64,000 nucleotides of DNA, from the NCBI RefSeq assembly GCF_008630535.1, contig NZ_VWPH01000015.1:124001-188000 (forward strand). The letters are read 5' to 3'. Made by a program: the position numbers and the translations under genes. The stretch is from Saccharopolyspora hirsuta. Its GTDB lineage: Bacteria > Actinomycetota > Actinomycetes > Mycobacteriales > Pseudonocardiaceae. Below, piece by piece: positions 1 to 9,316 of the stretch (within the stretch, counting starts at the first letter, position 1; each line of letters begins with the position of its first letter). The notes beneath the pieces are model-generated. The model did not search any database and was not told the DNA's origin. It worked only from the letters and a program-made list of their open reading frames with translations.

Positions 1-1157
1 TGGAACGGGCCGGTCAGGTCCACGAGGAGCTGACCGCGGCCGTCCTGCGCGGTGGCGGAGCCACCGATGTCGCCCGGACGCTGAGCGATGCGCTGGAGCG
101 ACCTGTGGTCATCGTCGACGAGCACCACGCGGTGCTCGCCTCCTCGGACGGCAGCGCGGCGGGGATGATCGACTCCTCGCCGGTCCGGTCCGCGCTCGCC
201 GAGAGCAGGCGGTCGGGCCGGTGCACGCCGGTCGAGCCGTCGGGCGACTTCCGCGCGGCCGTCGCGGTGCTCGCCGGGGACATGGTGCTCGGCGGGCTGC
301 TCATCGGGGATGGTGCGGTGGAGCTCGGCGCCGTCGAGCAGCGCACCATCGAGCGCGCCGCGCAGATCACCGCGCTGCTGACCTTGAAGCAGGACGCCGT
401 CCGCTACGCGGAGGACCGGGTCCGCGGCGAGCTGCTCAACGACGTCCTCAGCCCCGACGTGCGTCGGCACTCCGACCTCGCGGCCCGGCTGCGCGCACGC
501 CGGGTGCGCCCGGAGGACCTGCGCACCGTCGTGGTCGCCGTGGTCGCCCCGGAACACCGCCGGGCGGCGCTGCGCGCCCTGGCCTCGACGTCCGGCCTGG
601 CCGGTGAGGTCGAGGGCGTGGTCACGCTCGTCGTGCCGGAGACCGATCCGCGGGAGGCGGCAGCGGCGGTGCGGGACCGGGTGCGCGCGGGAACGGGCGT
701 CGAGGAGGTCCTGGCGGTGGCCGCGCGGCCCGCCGACGCCCTCGGCGAGCTCGCCGCTCGCTTCGCCGCGGTCCGGGACTGCAGCCAGGTCCTCGCCGCG
801 CTCGGCGTCGAGTCCGCGGCGGCCGATGCCGACGAGTACGCGCCCTACACCTCGATGTTCGCCGCTGAACCGGCCAGCGCGCACCAGTTCGTCGACCGCA
901 TGATCGGCCCCGTCCTGCGCTGGGACGCCGAGCGCGGCACCGAGCTGCTGACCACCCTGCGCCACTTCGTCGACTGCAACGCGAGCCCCGTCCGCGCGGC
1001 CCGGCGGATGGGCGTGCACACCAACACCGTGCTGCAGCGGATCGACCGGATCACGAGCCTGCTCGGCGACTCCTGGCGCGAGCCGGAGCCGTTCTTCCGC
1101 CTCTCCGTGGCAGTGCGCTTGGAGGGGCTGCGACGGCGTTTCCGGCTCGACTCGTAG
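1..1157 (+). CDS. PucR-family transcriptional regulator, 5' truncated
   Basis: The reading frame is open from base 3, so the true start lies upstream of the window. The C-terminal part carries the PucR/CdaR-type helix-turn-helix domain: LLTTLRHFVDCN, then RRMGVHTNTVLQRIDRI, then a short tail. The central part looks like the GGDEF-like linker domain of this family. Such proteins usually activate purine, amino-acid or organic-acid catabolic genes. The HMG-CoA reductase gene starts 187 bp downstream on the same strand, so control of that operon is likely but inferred. The family call is firm; the ligand is unknown. Confidence 0.85.
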   Translation, partial: ERAGQVHEELTAAVLRGGGATDVARTLSDALERPVVIVDEHHAVLASSDGSAAGMIDSSPVRSALAESRRSGRCTPVEPSGDFRAAVAVLAGDMVLGGLLIGDGAVELGAVEQRTIERAAQITALLTLKQDAVRYAEDRVRGELLNDVLSPDVRRHSDLAARLRARRVRPEDLRTVVVAVVAPEHRRAALRALASTSGLAGEVEGVVTLVVPETDPREAAAAVRDRVRAGTGVEEVLAVAARPADALGELAARFAAVRDCSQVLAALGVESAAADADEYAPYTSMFAAEPASAHQFVDRMIGPVLRWDAERGTELLTTLRHFVDCNASPVRAARRMGVHTNTVLQRIDRITSLLGDSWREPEPFFRLSVAVRLEGLRRRFRLDS

Positions 1158-1193
1158 CGCTGGGTGCGCAGTCCCTCGCCGACGGCGATCGGC

Positions 1194-1210
1194 ATGTGCG
1201 ATCGCCACAT
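1194..1210. promoter_or_regulatory. Candidate operator upstream of HMG-CoA reductase
   Basis: An inverted repeat, ATGTG - CGATCGC - CACAT, sits in the gap between the PucR-type gene and the HMG-CoA reductase gene. A third ATGTG follows at 1216-1220. The position suits an activator or repressor site for the downstream operon. The arms are only 5 bp, so this is a weak call. Confidence 0.3.
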
Positions 1211-1344
1211 TCTCGATGTGCCCTGCTGGGACGTTGATCCATGTCCCGCGGGCGGACCGCTGCCTACAGTTCCTCGGCATACGGAACGGCGACGCGGCCG
1301 CGCCGACGCTAAGGCGGCCGCCGATCACCCGCACAGGAGGAACG

Positions 1345-2618
<1,274 letters not shown>

Positions 2619-2622
<4 letters not shown>

Positions 2623-3026
2623 GCAGCGACCCGGAGTACGTGCAGGTCTGGGGCGACGCGGTCAACCCGAAGCACCTGTGGATCTCGGTTCTGCTCGGCG
2701 CCGCAACGGGTTTGGGTGCGCTGCTCGCGGCCGGGGCGGCCCTGCGCGGCACGTCGGTCAGCCCGGAACTGCAGGACGGGTACTCGCTCCTGGCAGGCCT
2801 GCTCGGCTGCATCGTGGCGGCGGTGGTGTGCGCGAAGTTGTTCCCACCCAAGCGAACCGTGCGCGAGCACGCGCTCTCACCCGATGAGCACCAGGCCGCG
2901 ATCCAGGAGATCGTGGCGGCCAACGGCAGGGGATCGACCGGTGCGCTCTCGCCGCACGCGGCGCGGGAACTGCGCTCGGTCGGTCTCCACGACGCCTTCG
3001 CCCGGCGGCAGGAGGTCGAGCCGTGA
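2619..3026 (+). CDS. Small two-TM membrane protein, likely transporter subunit
   Basis: A 135-aa protein with two hydrophobic segments, about residues 15-37 (ISVLLGAATGLGALLAAG) and 47-67 (LLAGLLGCIVAAVVCAKLF), followed by a charged cytoplasmic-looking tail. It overlaps both neighbours (ATGA with mvaA, GTGA with the permease gene), so it is translationally coupled to both. By position it resembles the small TctB-type subunit of tripartite carboxylate transporters, but it has fewer membrane spans and I see no clear sequence match. Role as an accessory subunit of the downstream permease is inferred. Confidence 0.7.
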
Positions 3027-4399
3027 TCCTCCACGACGTCCTGATCGCCCTGAGCATGGGCCTGATCGGCGCGGTGGTCTTCTCCGCGATCGGGATGGTC
3101 TCCGGCACGGACGAAACTGCGACGCTGGCACCGCTGACGCTGCTGGTCGTGATGCTCGGCGTCCCACCGGTCGGGGTGTTCACCTTCTTCATCGCGGGTG
3201 CGGTCTCCAAGCACATGACCCACGCCATCCCGACCACGCTGCTGGGAATCCCCGGCGACACCACGGCGGTGCCGCTGCTGCCGGAGGCGAACATGCTCCG
3301 CAGGCTGGGAATTCCGCACATCGCGCTGCGCAAGGCGATCTCCGGTGCGATCCTCTCGGCGTTCATCGCGGTGCCGGTGGCGGTCGGCCTCGCCGCGGTG
3401 CTCGCCCCGCTGGGCACCCACATCACCGCCGCCGCGCCGTACGTGTTCGTCGTCGCCGCGGTGCTGATCGGCTACTTCTCCCCGGGGCGGTGGACCAGCA
3501 TCGCGTGCATCGTGCCGTTCGTGCTGCTGGTGACCGCGGTCAACGCGCTGTCGAAGAACGCGATCGGGGAGACGCTGAGCATCAGCTTCTTCCTCGGCAT
3601 CGCCGTCGGGCCGCTGATCGCCGACCTGCTCCAGCTCGGCTCCCGCACCGGCCGCGCGTCGCTGCCCCGCACCGGGCGCAAGGAGTTCTGGCTGGCCCCG
3701 GAGGTCAAGGACTGGAGCGGCTACCTGCCGAACCCGGTGAAGGTGCTCAGCCCGCGCCAGATCGCGCTCACCTCGGCCGCCGCCGGGGTCAGCTCGACGA
3801 CGTTCGTGTTCAGCCCGGTGGCCACGACGGTGCTCGCAGGCGAGCTCGTCGGCTCCCGCATCAAGCACGTCTACGAGCGGCTGACCTCGGTGATCGCGGT
3901 CAAGAACGGCACCACGGAGTCGACCTACCTGGCGGAGACGCTGATCCCGCTGGTGGCGTTCGGCCTGCCGCTGAGCCCGGTCGCGGCAGGTCCGGCGGCA
4001 CCGCTGTTCAACGCCCCGCCGGTGTACGGCGTGGACGAGGCGACGGGGCAGGTGAACAACCTGCACACGATGATGTCGACCTGGCAGTTCCTGGCCTTCG
4101 GCCTGGTCGGCGTGGCGCTGGCGGCGATCGTGGCCTACCCGCTGAGCATGAACTTCGCCCGCTCGGCGAGCCTGTGGGTGATGCGCAAGGTCAGCCACGA
4201 AGCCCTCATCGGAGCCTTCGCCGGTCTGATCGTGGTGATCTCCTGGTACGAGGGCGGCGCCTTCGGCGTGGCGGCGACGCTGCTGATCGCGACGTTCGCA
4301 GGAGTGGCGAACCGCCTGTTCGGCATGAACGCAGGAGTCCAGTTCATGGCCTACTACGTGGCAATCCTCTTCGTCCCCAAGGTGATCGGCCTGGCGTGA
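3023..4399 (+). CDS. TctA-like carboxylate permease
   Basis: A 458-aa polytopic protein with about ten to twelve hydrophobic segments. The N-terminal block (PTTLLGIPGDTTAVPLL, about 72-88) matches the internal motif of TctA/DUF112 permeases, where a similar stretch reads LLNxPGxxxxV. The GTG start overlaps the stop of the upstream small gene. No periplasmic binding protein gene (TctC) is nearby, unlike classical tripartite systems. Being last in an operon with HMG-CoA reductase, it may import mevalonate or a related hydroxy acid; that substrate is inference. A strong terminator follows. Confidence 0.7.
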   Translation: MILHDVLIALSMGLIGAVVFSAIGMVSGTDETATLAPLTLLVVMLGVPPVGVFTFFIAGAVSKHMTHAIPTTLLGIPGDTTAVPLLPEANMLRRLGIPHIALRKAISGAILSAFIAVPVAVGLAAVLAPLGTHITAAAPYVFVVAAVLIGYFSPGRWTSIACIVPFVLLVTAVNALSKNAIGETLSISFFLGIAVGPLIADLLQLGSRTGRASLPRTGRKEFWLAPEVKDWSGYLPNPVKVLSPRQIALTSAAAGVSSTTFVFSPVATTVLAGELVGSRIKHVYERLTSVIAVKNGTTESTYLAETLIPLVAFGLPLSPVAAGPAAPLFNAPPVYGVDEATGQVNNLHTMMSTWQFLAFGLVGVALAAIVAYPLSMNFARSASLWVMRKVSHEALIGAFAGLIVVISWYEGGAFGVAATLLIATFAGVANRLFGMNAGVQFMAYYVAILFVPKVIGLA

Positions 4400-4409
4400 C
4401 GAGACGGAT

Positions 4410-4446
4410 CGAGCTGGCCTGCCACCACGCGTGGCAGGCCAGCTCG
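4410..4446. terminator. Bidirectional hairpin between convergent genes
   Basis: A perfect 16-bp stem (left 4410-4425, right 4431-4446) with loop CACGC lies between the stop of the permease gene and the stop of the convergent IclR gene. The stem is GC-rich with no clear T-run, as usual in actinomycetes. It can serve both strands. Confidence 0.8.
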
Positions 4447-4506
4447 GCGTTCGCCCCCCCGCAGAGCGATCAGATCGAGCGCAGCCCGTTCGCCCGGGCC
4501 GGAGGC

Positions 4507-5286
4507 CTAGGTGCTCTGGTACGGCAGTTTCAGCGCAGTCTCGATCGCAGTCGCTGCGGCGTGCAGCCGTCGGGCCGATTCGTCGATGCGCCCGATCAGG
4601 CGTGAAGTGGGCCCGGAGATGTTGATGACGGCGATCAGGGTGCCGGAGTGGTCCCGGACCGGGACTCCGACCGACGTCAGGCCGATCTCCACCTCCTCGC
4701 TGGCCGTCGCGTAGCCCCTGGCGCGCTCGTCGTGCAGTCGTTCCAGGAGTTCGTCGAGGTTTCGCGGTGCGGCTGGGCCGGAGATGGGTGTTCGGAGGTC
4801 CGCTTCGGTGAGCGCTTCGACCAGCTCGTCGTCGGAGTCGAAGAGCAGAGCTCTGCCGGAGGCCGTGCAGTGCATCGGGGAGCTCCGCCCAACCCATCCA
4901 CCGGCGCGGAGTGATTGGTTCGATTCCTCGCGCAGGACGGTGAACGATCTGTTCCCGCGCTGCACGGACAGCAGCGCCACCTCGCCGGTGCGCGCGACGA
5001 TCCCGCGCAGCGCGGGTCGAGCCGCACGGAGCAGCGCTGTGTCTCCGGCGCTCGCTGCCAGCACCAGCAGGCTCCACCCCAACCGGTAGCGCCTGGTCTG
5101 GGGGTCTTGTTCGACCAGGCCGCCGCGTTCGAGCGCCTTGAGCATCCGCGAGACCTGGCTTCTCTCTCGCCCGACGGCCCGGGCGAGGTCGCTCACCCCG
5201 TGATCGTTTCCCGCGCCGCCCGTGCCGAAGGCGAGGAGGAGCGCGGCGACGCGTTCGGCTCCCGAATCCATGCCGAGGAGTATCAC
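4507..5286 (-). CDS. IclR-family transcriptional regulator
   Basis: N-terminal winged helix (VSDLARAVGRERSQVSRMLKALERGGLV, about 30-58) followed by an IclR effector domain (MHCTASGRALL, GYATASEEVEIGLTSVGVPV, IAVINISGP). Length of 259 aa is normal. It is divergent from a lyase/MFS operon, the usual layout for a local regulator of a catabolic pathway. Two TGTTG-N9-CAACA sites lie in the shared promoter region. Two starts are possible: the GTG at 5286, only four bases from the first operator, or an internal ATG at 5271; neither has a good ribosome site. Confidence 0.9.
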   Translation of the reverse strand: MILLGMDSGAERVAALLLAFGTGGAGNDHGVSDLARAVGRERSQVSRMLKALERGGLVEQDPQTRRYRLGWSLLVLAASAGDTALLRAARPALRGIVARTGEVALLSVQRGNRSFTVLREESNQSLRAGGWVGRSSPMHCTASGRALLFDSDDELVEALTEADLRTPISGPAAPRNLDELLERLHDERARGYATASEEVEIGLTSVGVPVRDHSGTLIAVINISGPTSRLIGRIDESARRLHAAATAIETALKLPYQST

Positions 5287-5289
5287 CCA

Positions 5290-5308
5290 TGTTGCTGCAC
5301 GAACAACA
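5290..5308. promoter_or_regulatory. IclR operator 1 (TGTTG-N9-CAACA)
   Basis: A 19-bp inverted repeat with 5-bp arms TGTTG/CAACA lies directly upstream of the IclR coding start. It shares architecture and parts of its spacer (CGTGC on one strand) with the site at 5355-5373. Recurrence of the same structure twice in one divergent promoter makes it a credible operator. Confidence 0.65.
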
Positions 5309-5354
5309 TATCGATCTTGAATATCTGGAATTTGCCTGTTCGCAATGGTTGACG

Positions 5355-5373
5355 TGTTGTCGTGCGAGCAACA
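5355..5373. promoter_or_regulatory. IclR operator 2 (TGTTG-N9-CAACA)
   Basis: Second copy of the 19-bp repeat, 65 bp (about six helical turns) from the first and about 95 bp upstream of the lyase start. A further half site, TGTTGCG, lies near 5391. The spacing would let one regulator control both divergent transcripts, perhaps by looping. Confidence 0.65.
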
Positions 5374-5466
5374 TGGATGGACTGATCGGGTGTTGCGCCT
5401 TAGCGTTCCGGCACTGCGGACAACCGCTGTACCAGGTCGCTTTCGAAGAGGAGAGTGAGACGGCCG

Positions 5467-6741
5467 ATGACTGCCGAGATGGACGTGACGACGGCGCGGC
5501 GACAGCTCTACGGGCCACAGACGGAGCTGGGTGTGCAGAACTTTCCGGTGCGTGGTCGCACCTTCGGTGACTTGGTGCCGTTCGTGCGCAACTACGCCCG
5601 GGTCAAGCTCGCGGCCGCGCGGGTCAACCGCGCGTCAGGGGTGCTCGACGAGGCCCGCTGCGACGCGATCGTCACCGCGTGTCAGGAGGTCATCGCGGGT
5701 GAGCACGCCGACCAGTTCCCCACCCCGCTGGTGCACGGCGGCGGCGGGACCACGGCGAACATGAACGTCAACGAGGTGATCGCGGCGCGGGCGAGCGCGA
5801 TCGGCGGGGTCGAGATCCACCCGAACGACCACGTCAACGCGTCGCAGTCGACGAACGACACCTACCCGACGGCGATGGCCTTGACGATCCTCGACCTGGT
5901 CCAGGTGCCGGTCGCGGCGTTGCGCGAGCTGTCTGCCGCCTTCGCGGACAAGGCAGCCGAGTTCGACCGGACGCCGCACCTCGGGCGCACGTGCCTGCAG
6001 GACGCGGTCGCGCTCACCGCAGGAGACACCCACCGGGGCCACGCCGCGGTGACGAGCCGCGTCGCGGCCGGGCTGGCCGACGCCGCCGCAGCGCTGAGCT
6101 CGGTGCCGATCGGCGCGACCGCGGTCGGCACGGGCATCGGTGCCCCGGACGGGTTCGGCGAGAGGTGCGCCGAGGTGCTGGCCGAGCTCACCGGGCGACC
6201 GATCACCAGTGCGGAGAACCGCTACGACAGCCTGGCGCACCTCGATCCGTACTCCGAGATCGCCGCGGCTGGGGTCCGCGCTGCGATCGCCGTGGCCAAG
6301 ATCGCCGCCGACTTCCGGATCCTGTCCTCCGGCCCGCACGGCGGGTTCGGCGACCTCACGATCCCCGCAGTCCAGGCCGGGTCGTCCATCATGCCTGCCA
6401 AGGTCAATCCGGTCATTCCCGAGTACGTCATGCAGCTCAGCTACCGGGTCCGGGGTCAGGGCCTCGCGGTGGACTGCGCCGTGGCGGCCGGTGAGCTCGA
6501 GCTCAACGTCATGGAGCCGGTGGTCCTCGACGCGCTGACGAGCATCTTCGACGACGTCACCGCTGCCGCCGAAACCTTCGCCCGACGCTGCGTCAACGGC
6601 CTGGCCTGGAACGGCGCTCACCGGGAGCGCAACCTCACCGGCGCGTTGGACCAGTGGGTCGAGATGGCGGCAACCGAGGGTTACGAAACCGCCACCGGCC
6701 GACTGCTCGAGGGCCCCGGCAGCGGGGGGAGGACGGCATGA
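5467..6741 (+). CDS. Aspartase/fumarase-superfamily lyase
   Basis: A 424-aa member of the fumarate lyase superfamily. The signature loop reads GSSIMPAKVNPVIPE near residue 312, closer to aspartate ammonia-lyase than to fumarase (which has GKVNP). SQSTNDTYPTA and GRTCLQDAV are also present, as in aspartases. The likely reaction is anti elimination of ammonia or another group from an aspartate- or succinate-like substrate, giving fumarate or a substituted fumarate. It is shorter than E. coli AspA (about 478 aa). The ATG start at 5467 follows GAGGAGAG. Translationally coupled to the downstream MFS carrier and divergent from IclR, it is more likely a pathway-specific lyase than housekeeping aspartase. 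Confidence 0.8.
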   Translation: MTAEMDVTTARRQLYGPQTELGVQNFPVRGRTFGDLVPFVRNYARVKLAAARVNRASGVLDEARCDAIVTACQEVIAGEHADQFPTPLVHGGGGTTANMNVNEVIAARASAIGGVEIHPNDHVNASQSTNDTYPTAMALTILDLVQVPVAALRELSAAFADKAAEFDRTPHLGRTCLQDAVALTAGDTHRGHAAVTSRVAAGLADAAAALSSVPIGATAVGTGIGAPDGFGERCAEVLAELTGRPITSAENRYDSLAHLDPYSEIAAAGVRAAIAVAKIAADFRILSSGPHGGFGDLTIPAVQAGSSIMPAKVNPVIPEYVMQLSYRVRGQGLAVDCAVAAGELELNVMEPVVLDALTSIFDDVTAAAETFARRCVNGLAWNGAHRERNLTGALDQWVEMAATEGYETATGRLLEGPGSGGRTA

Positions 6742-8072
6742 GCACTTCCGCCCGCAGCGCCACCACTGCTCTCGCCTACGAGGATGCCCCGCTCACCCGC
6801 TTCCACATCAAGGTGACCGTCGCGGGCACCGGCGGGCAGTTCAGCGACGGCTTCATCCTCGGCATCATCGGTATCGTCATCGCTGCCGCCACCACCTCCC
6901 TCGGTCTCGCTCCACTGTGGATCGGGTTGCTGGGTGCGGCCACCCTGGTCGGGTTGTTCCTCGGCGCGGTCGTCGTCGGCCCGATCGCCGACCGCATCGG
7001 GCGTCGTCAGATCTTCGCCTGGGACATGCTGGCGTTCGCCGTGCTGTCGCTGGTGCAGTTCTTCGTCCAGACCCCGGGGCAGTTGTTGGTCCTGCGGTTG
7101 CTGCTGGGCCTGGTGCTCGGGGCTGACTACGTGGTCAGCAAGTCGTTGGTCACCGAGCACGCGCCGCTCAGGTTCCGCGGCAGGCTGATGAGCCTGCTGG
7201 CTGTCGCCTGGGCTGCCGGATACGTCTTCGCATACCTGGTCGGGTTCCTTCTCGCCGGGCAGGGGGAGGATGCCTGGCGCTACATGCTTGCCATCAGTGC
7301 GATCCCGGCGCTGCTCGTCTTCGGTTTCCGGCTCGGAGTCCCCGAGGCGCCGCTGTGGTTGTCCCGGCACGGACGTGACGCCGAGGCGGCGGCAGTCGTC
7401 CGACGCCACCTCGGCCCGAACGTGCACCCGCCCACGGCGACGCCGAGCGCCAACCGACGTGGTACGGGTGCTCTGTTCAGCCCGGCCTACCGCAAGCGCA
7501 CCGCTGTCGGCGCCTTGTTCTACGTCTGCCAGGTCATCCCGTTCTTCGCCCTCGGCACCTTCTCGCCCCAGGTCATGGAGGCGCTCGGAGTGACCAGCAA
7601 GCTGGGCGCAGGTGCCCTCTACAACGTCTTCCTGCTGGCTGGTGCGATCGTCGGTCTGCTCATCATCGACAAGATCTCCCGACGGCTCTTCCTGATCGGG
7701 ACCTTCGCCGCAGGCGGTGCGCTGCTGGCCGCGCTGACGGCCTTCGCCGACATCGGCGGCCCTGTCATCTCGGTCAGCCTGTTCACCGCATTCGCCTTCG
7801 TGCTGGCGGCAGCGGTCAACCTGGAGTTCGTCTACCCGCCCGAGCTCTTCCCCACCGACCTCCGCGCCTCCGGTGTGGGGATCGCCGTGGCCGCCAGCCG
7901 GATCGGCTCCGCGGCCAGCACCTTCCTGCTGCCGCTCGTCGCCAGCGGGTACGGCATGGGCGTCGCGCTGGGCGGATGTGTCGTGGTGCTGTTCATCGGT
8001 GCCCTCGTGTGCTGGGCGTGGGCCCCCGAGACGAGCGCGGAATCGCTGGACGGCATTGACGCTCGCGGCTGA
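6738..8072 (+). CDS. MFS transporter, sugar-porter-like
   Basis: A 444-aa carrier with about twelve membrane segments, the GPIADRIGRRQIF loop between TM2 and TM3, and a sugar-porter-like PESPLW variant (PEAPLWLSRHGRD). The ATG overlaps the lyase stop (ATGA) and is preceded by GGGGGGAGGA. It probably imports the substrate of the lyase next to it; that link is from position only. Confidence 0.85.
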   Translation: MSTSARSATTALAYEDAPLTRFHIKVTVAGTGGQFSDGFILGIIGIVIAAATTSLGLAPLWIGLLGAATLVGLFLGAVVVGPIADRIGRRQIFAWDMLAFAVLSLVQFFVQTPGQLLVLRLLLGLVLGADYVVSKSLVTEHAPLRFRGRLMSLLAVAWAAGYVFAYLVGFLLAGQGEDAWRYMLAISAIPALLVFGFRLGVPEAPLWLSRHGRDAEAAAVVRRHLGPNVHPPTATPSANRRGTGALFSPAYRKRTAVGALFYVCQVIPFFALGTFSPQVMEALGVTSKLGAGALYNVFLLAGAIVGLLIIDKISRRLFLIGTFAAGGALLAALTAFADIGGPVISVSLFTAFAFVLAAAVNLEFVYPPELFPTDLRASGVGIAVAASRIGSAASTFLLPLVASGYGMGVALGGCVVVLFIGALVCWAWAPETSAESLDGIDARG

Positions 8073-8073
8073 T

Positions 8074-8111
8074 CGGGCGGGTTCCCAGCCGCGCTCGGCG
8101 GAAACCGCCCG
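8074..8111. terminator. Hairpin after lyase/MFS operon
   Basis: A 12-bp stem (8074-8085 with 8100-8111, one G-T pair) and 14-nt loop immediately follow the MFS stop codon. The position suits a terminator for the preceding operon; no T-run is seen. Confidence 0.5.
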
Positions 8112-8175
8112 CGCGGGACAGGGGAGAGCTGAGATCCACACCGCACGTATGCGTCGCCGTTGACGCCGGTGCTAC

Positions 8176-8210
8176 GGTTTGGGCAGTTGCCTTGGGCGAC
8201 TGCCCAAACC
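8176..8210. promoter_or_regulatory. TetR autoregulatory operator
   Basis: A perfect inverted repeat with 12-bp arms (GGTTTGGGCAGT and its complement) and an 11-nt spacer ends 15 bases before the TetR gene start. Inside it are two overlapping sub-palindromes (GGCAGTTGCC at 8182-8191 and GGGCGACTGCCC at 8194-8205), a layout known for TetR proteins that bind as two dimers. Confidence 0.75.
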
Positions 8211-8225
8211 GGGAGGTGGTGCTCC

Positions 8226-8795
8226 GTGTCGCCGAGCGCGGCGGATCGCGGGCGTGAGGTTCGGCAGCGGCTGCTCGGTGCTGCGGCGGAGTTGATCGCC
8301 GAGCGCGGGTGGGGTGGTGTCAGCACGCGGATGGTGGCCGAGCGCGCCGGGGTGGGCGCGGGGTTGGTGCACTACCACTTCGCGTCGGTGCAGGTGCTGC
8401 TGTCCGCGGCGGCGGTCGCGGTGATGCGGGAGGTCGGCGGGGCGCTGGAACCGTTGCTGGAGCGGGCGGGCACCCCGGCGGAGGCGCTGGAGCTCCTGGT
8501 GTCCTCGCTGGACGGGTACACCGGTGACGACGCCACCTCGGTGGTGTTCACCGAGACCTACCTCGCGGCCACGCGCGATCCGAAGCTGCGCGACGAGGTC
8601 GCGGGCGTGATCGCGGAGTTCCGCGCGTGGTTGGCCGGTTGGCTCGCCGCTCGCGGCGTGCCGGAACCCGAGGCCACCGCGGCAGTGGTGGGGGCGGCGA
8701 TCGACGGGGTGATGATGCAGCGCGCGCTGGACCCGTCGCTGACATCCGAGGCCGTGCTGCCGGTCCTGCGCCGGATGGTGGAGACCCCGCGATGA
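8226..8795 (+). CDS. TetR-family transcriptional regulator
   Basis: A 189-aa protein with an N-terminal TetR helix-turn-helix (RLLGAAAELIAERG, then STRMVAERAGVGAGLVHYHF). The GTG at 8226 is chosen because GGGAGGTGG lies just upstream and because it starts after the large operator palindrome; an in-frame start at 8160 would place the operator inside the gene. It precedes a deazaflavin-type nitroreductase gene on the same strand, 43 bp apart, so the two probably form one autoregulated unit. Confidence 0.9.
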   Translation: MSPSAADRGREVRQRLLGAAAELIAERGWGGVSTRMVAERAGVGAGLVHYHFASVQVLLSAAAVAVMREVGGALEPLLERAGTPAEALELLVSSLDGYTGDDATSVVFTETYLAATRDPKLRDEVAGVIAEFRAWLAGWLAARGVPEPEATAAVVGAAIDGVMMQRALDPSLTSEAVLPVLRRMVETPR

Positions 8796-8838
8796 AGACC
8801 GGGCAGCTCCGCGACCAGGCGGCACGAGGGGAATCACG

Positions 8839-9315
8839 ATGGCGTTGACCGATCGAAAACCGCGCGGCCTGCTGAGAATTCTGCTGCGCGCGCCGATCTA
8901 CCTCTACCGCGCTCGTCTCGGGTGGCTGGCCGGGCACCGGTTCGTCTACCTCGCGCACCGAGGGCGGCGGACCGGGGCCCGGCGGGAGGTGGTCGTGGAA
9001 GTCGTGCGCTACGACCCGGACGTGCCCGAGGTCGTCGTGGTGGCCGCGTGGGGCAAGAACCCCGACTGGTACCGCAACATCCAGGCCGCACCGGCCATCG
9101 AAGTGCGGTTGGGCGGCCACCGGTGGCCCGAGCCCGAGCACCGCTTCCTCGACGGTCCGGAGGTGCAGCGGGTGCTGTCGGCCTACCAGCAGAACCACCC
9201 CGGCGCGTGGAAGCGCTTGGCGCCGCTGCTGGGTTTTCCGGCGGATCCGGCCGACGAGCGCTGGCCGGAGGTCGCGGCGAGCACGCGTGCGATCGCATTC
9301 CGGCCGAGCCGCTGA
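8839..9315 (+). CDS. Deazaflavin-dependent nitroreductase family protein
   Basis: A 158-aa protein of the DDN-like F420-dependent family: GHRFVYLAHRGRRTGARREVVVEVV near the N-terminus and WGKNPDWYRNIQAAP in the middle are characteristic. These enzymes use reduced F420 on quinones or nitro compounds. The N-terminal basic amphipathic helix (LLRILLRAPIYLYRARLGWLAG) suggests membrane association. GAGGGGAATCACG precedes the ATG. Substrate unknown; control by the upstream TetR is inferred. Confidence 0.85.
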   Translation: MALTDRKPRGLLRILLRAPIYLYRARLGWLAGHRFVYLAHRGRRTGARREVVVEVVRYDPDVPEVVVVAAWGKNPDWYRNIQAAPAIEVRLGGHRWPEPEHRFLDGPEVQRVLSAYQQNHPGAWKRLAPLLGFPADPADERWPEVAASTRAIAFRPSR

Positions 9316-9316
9316 A

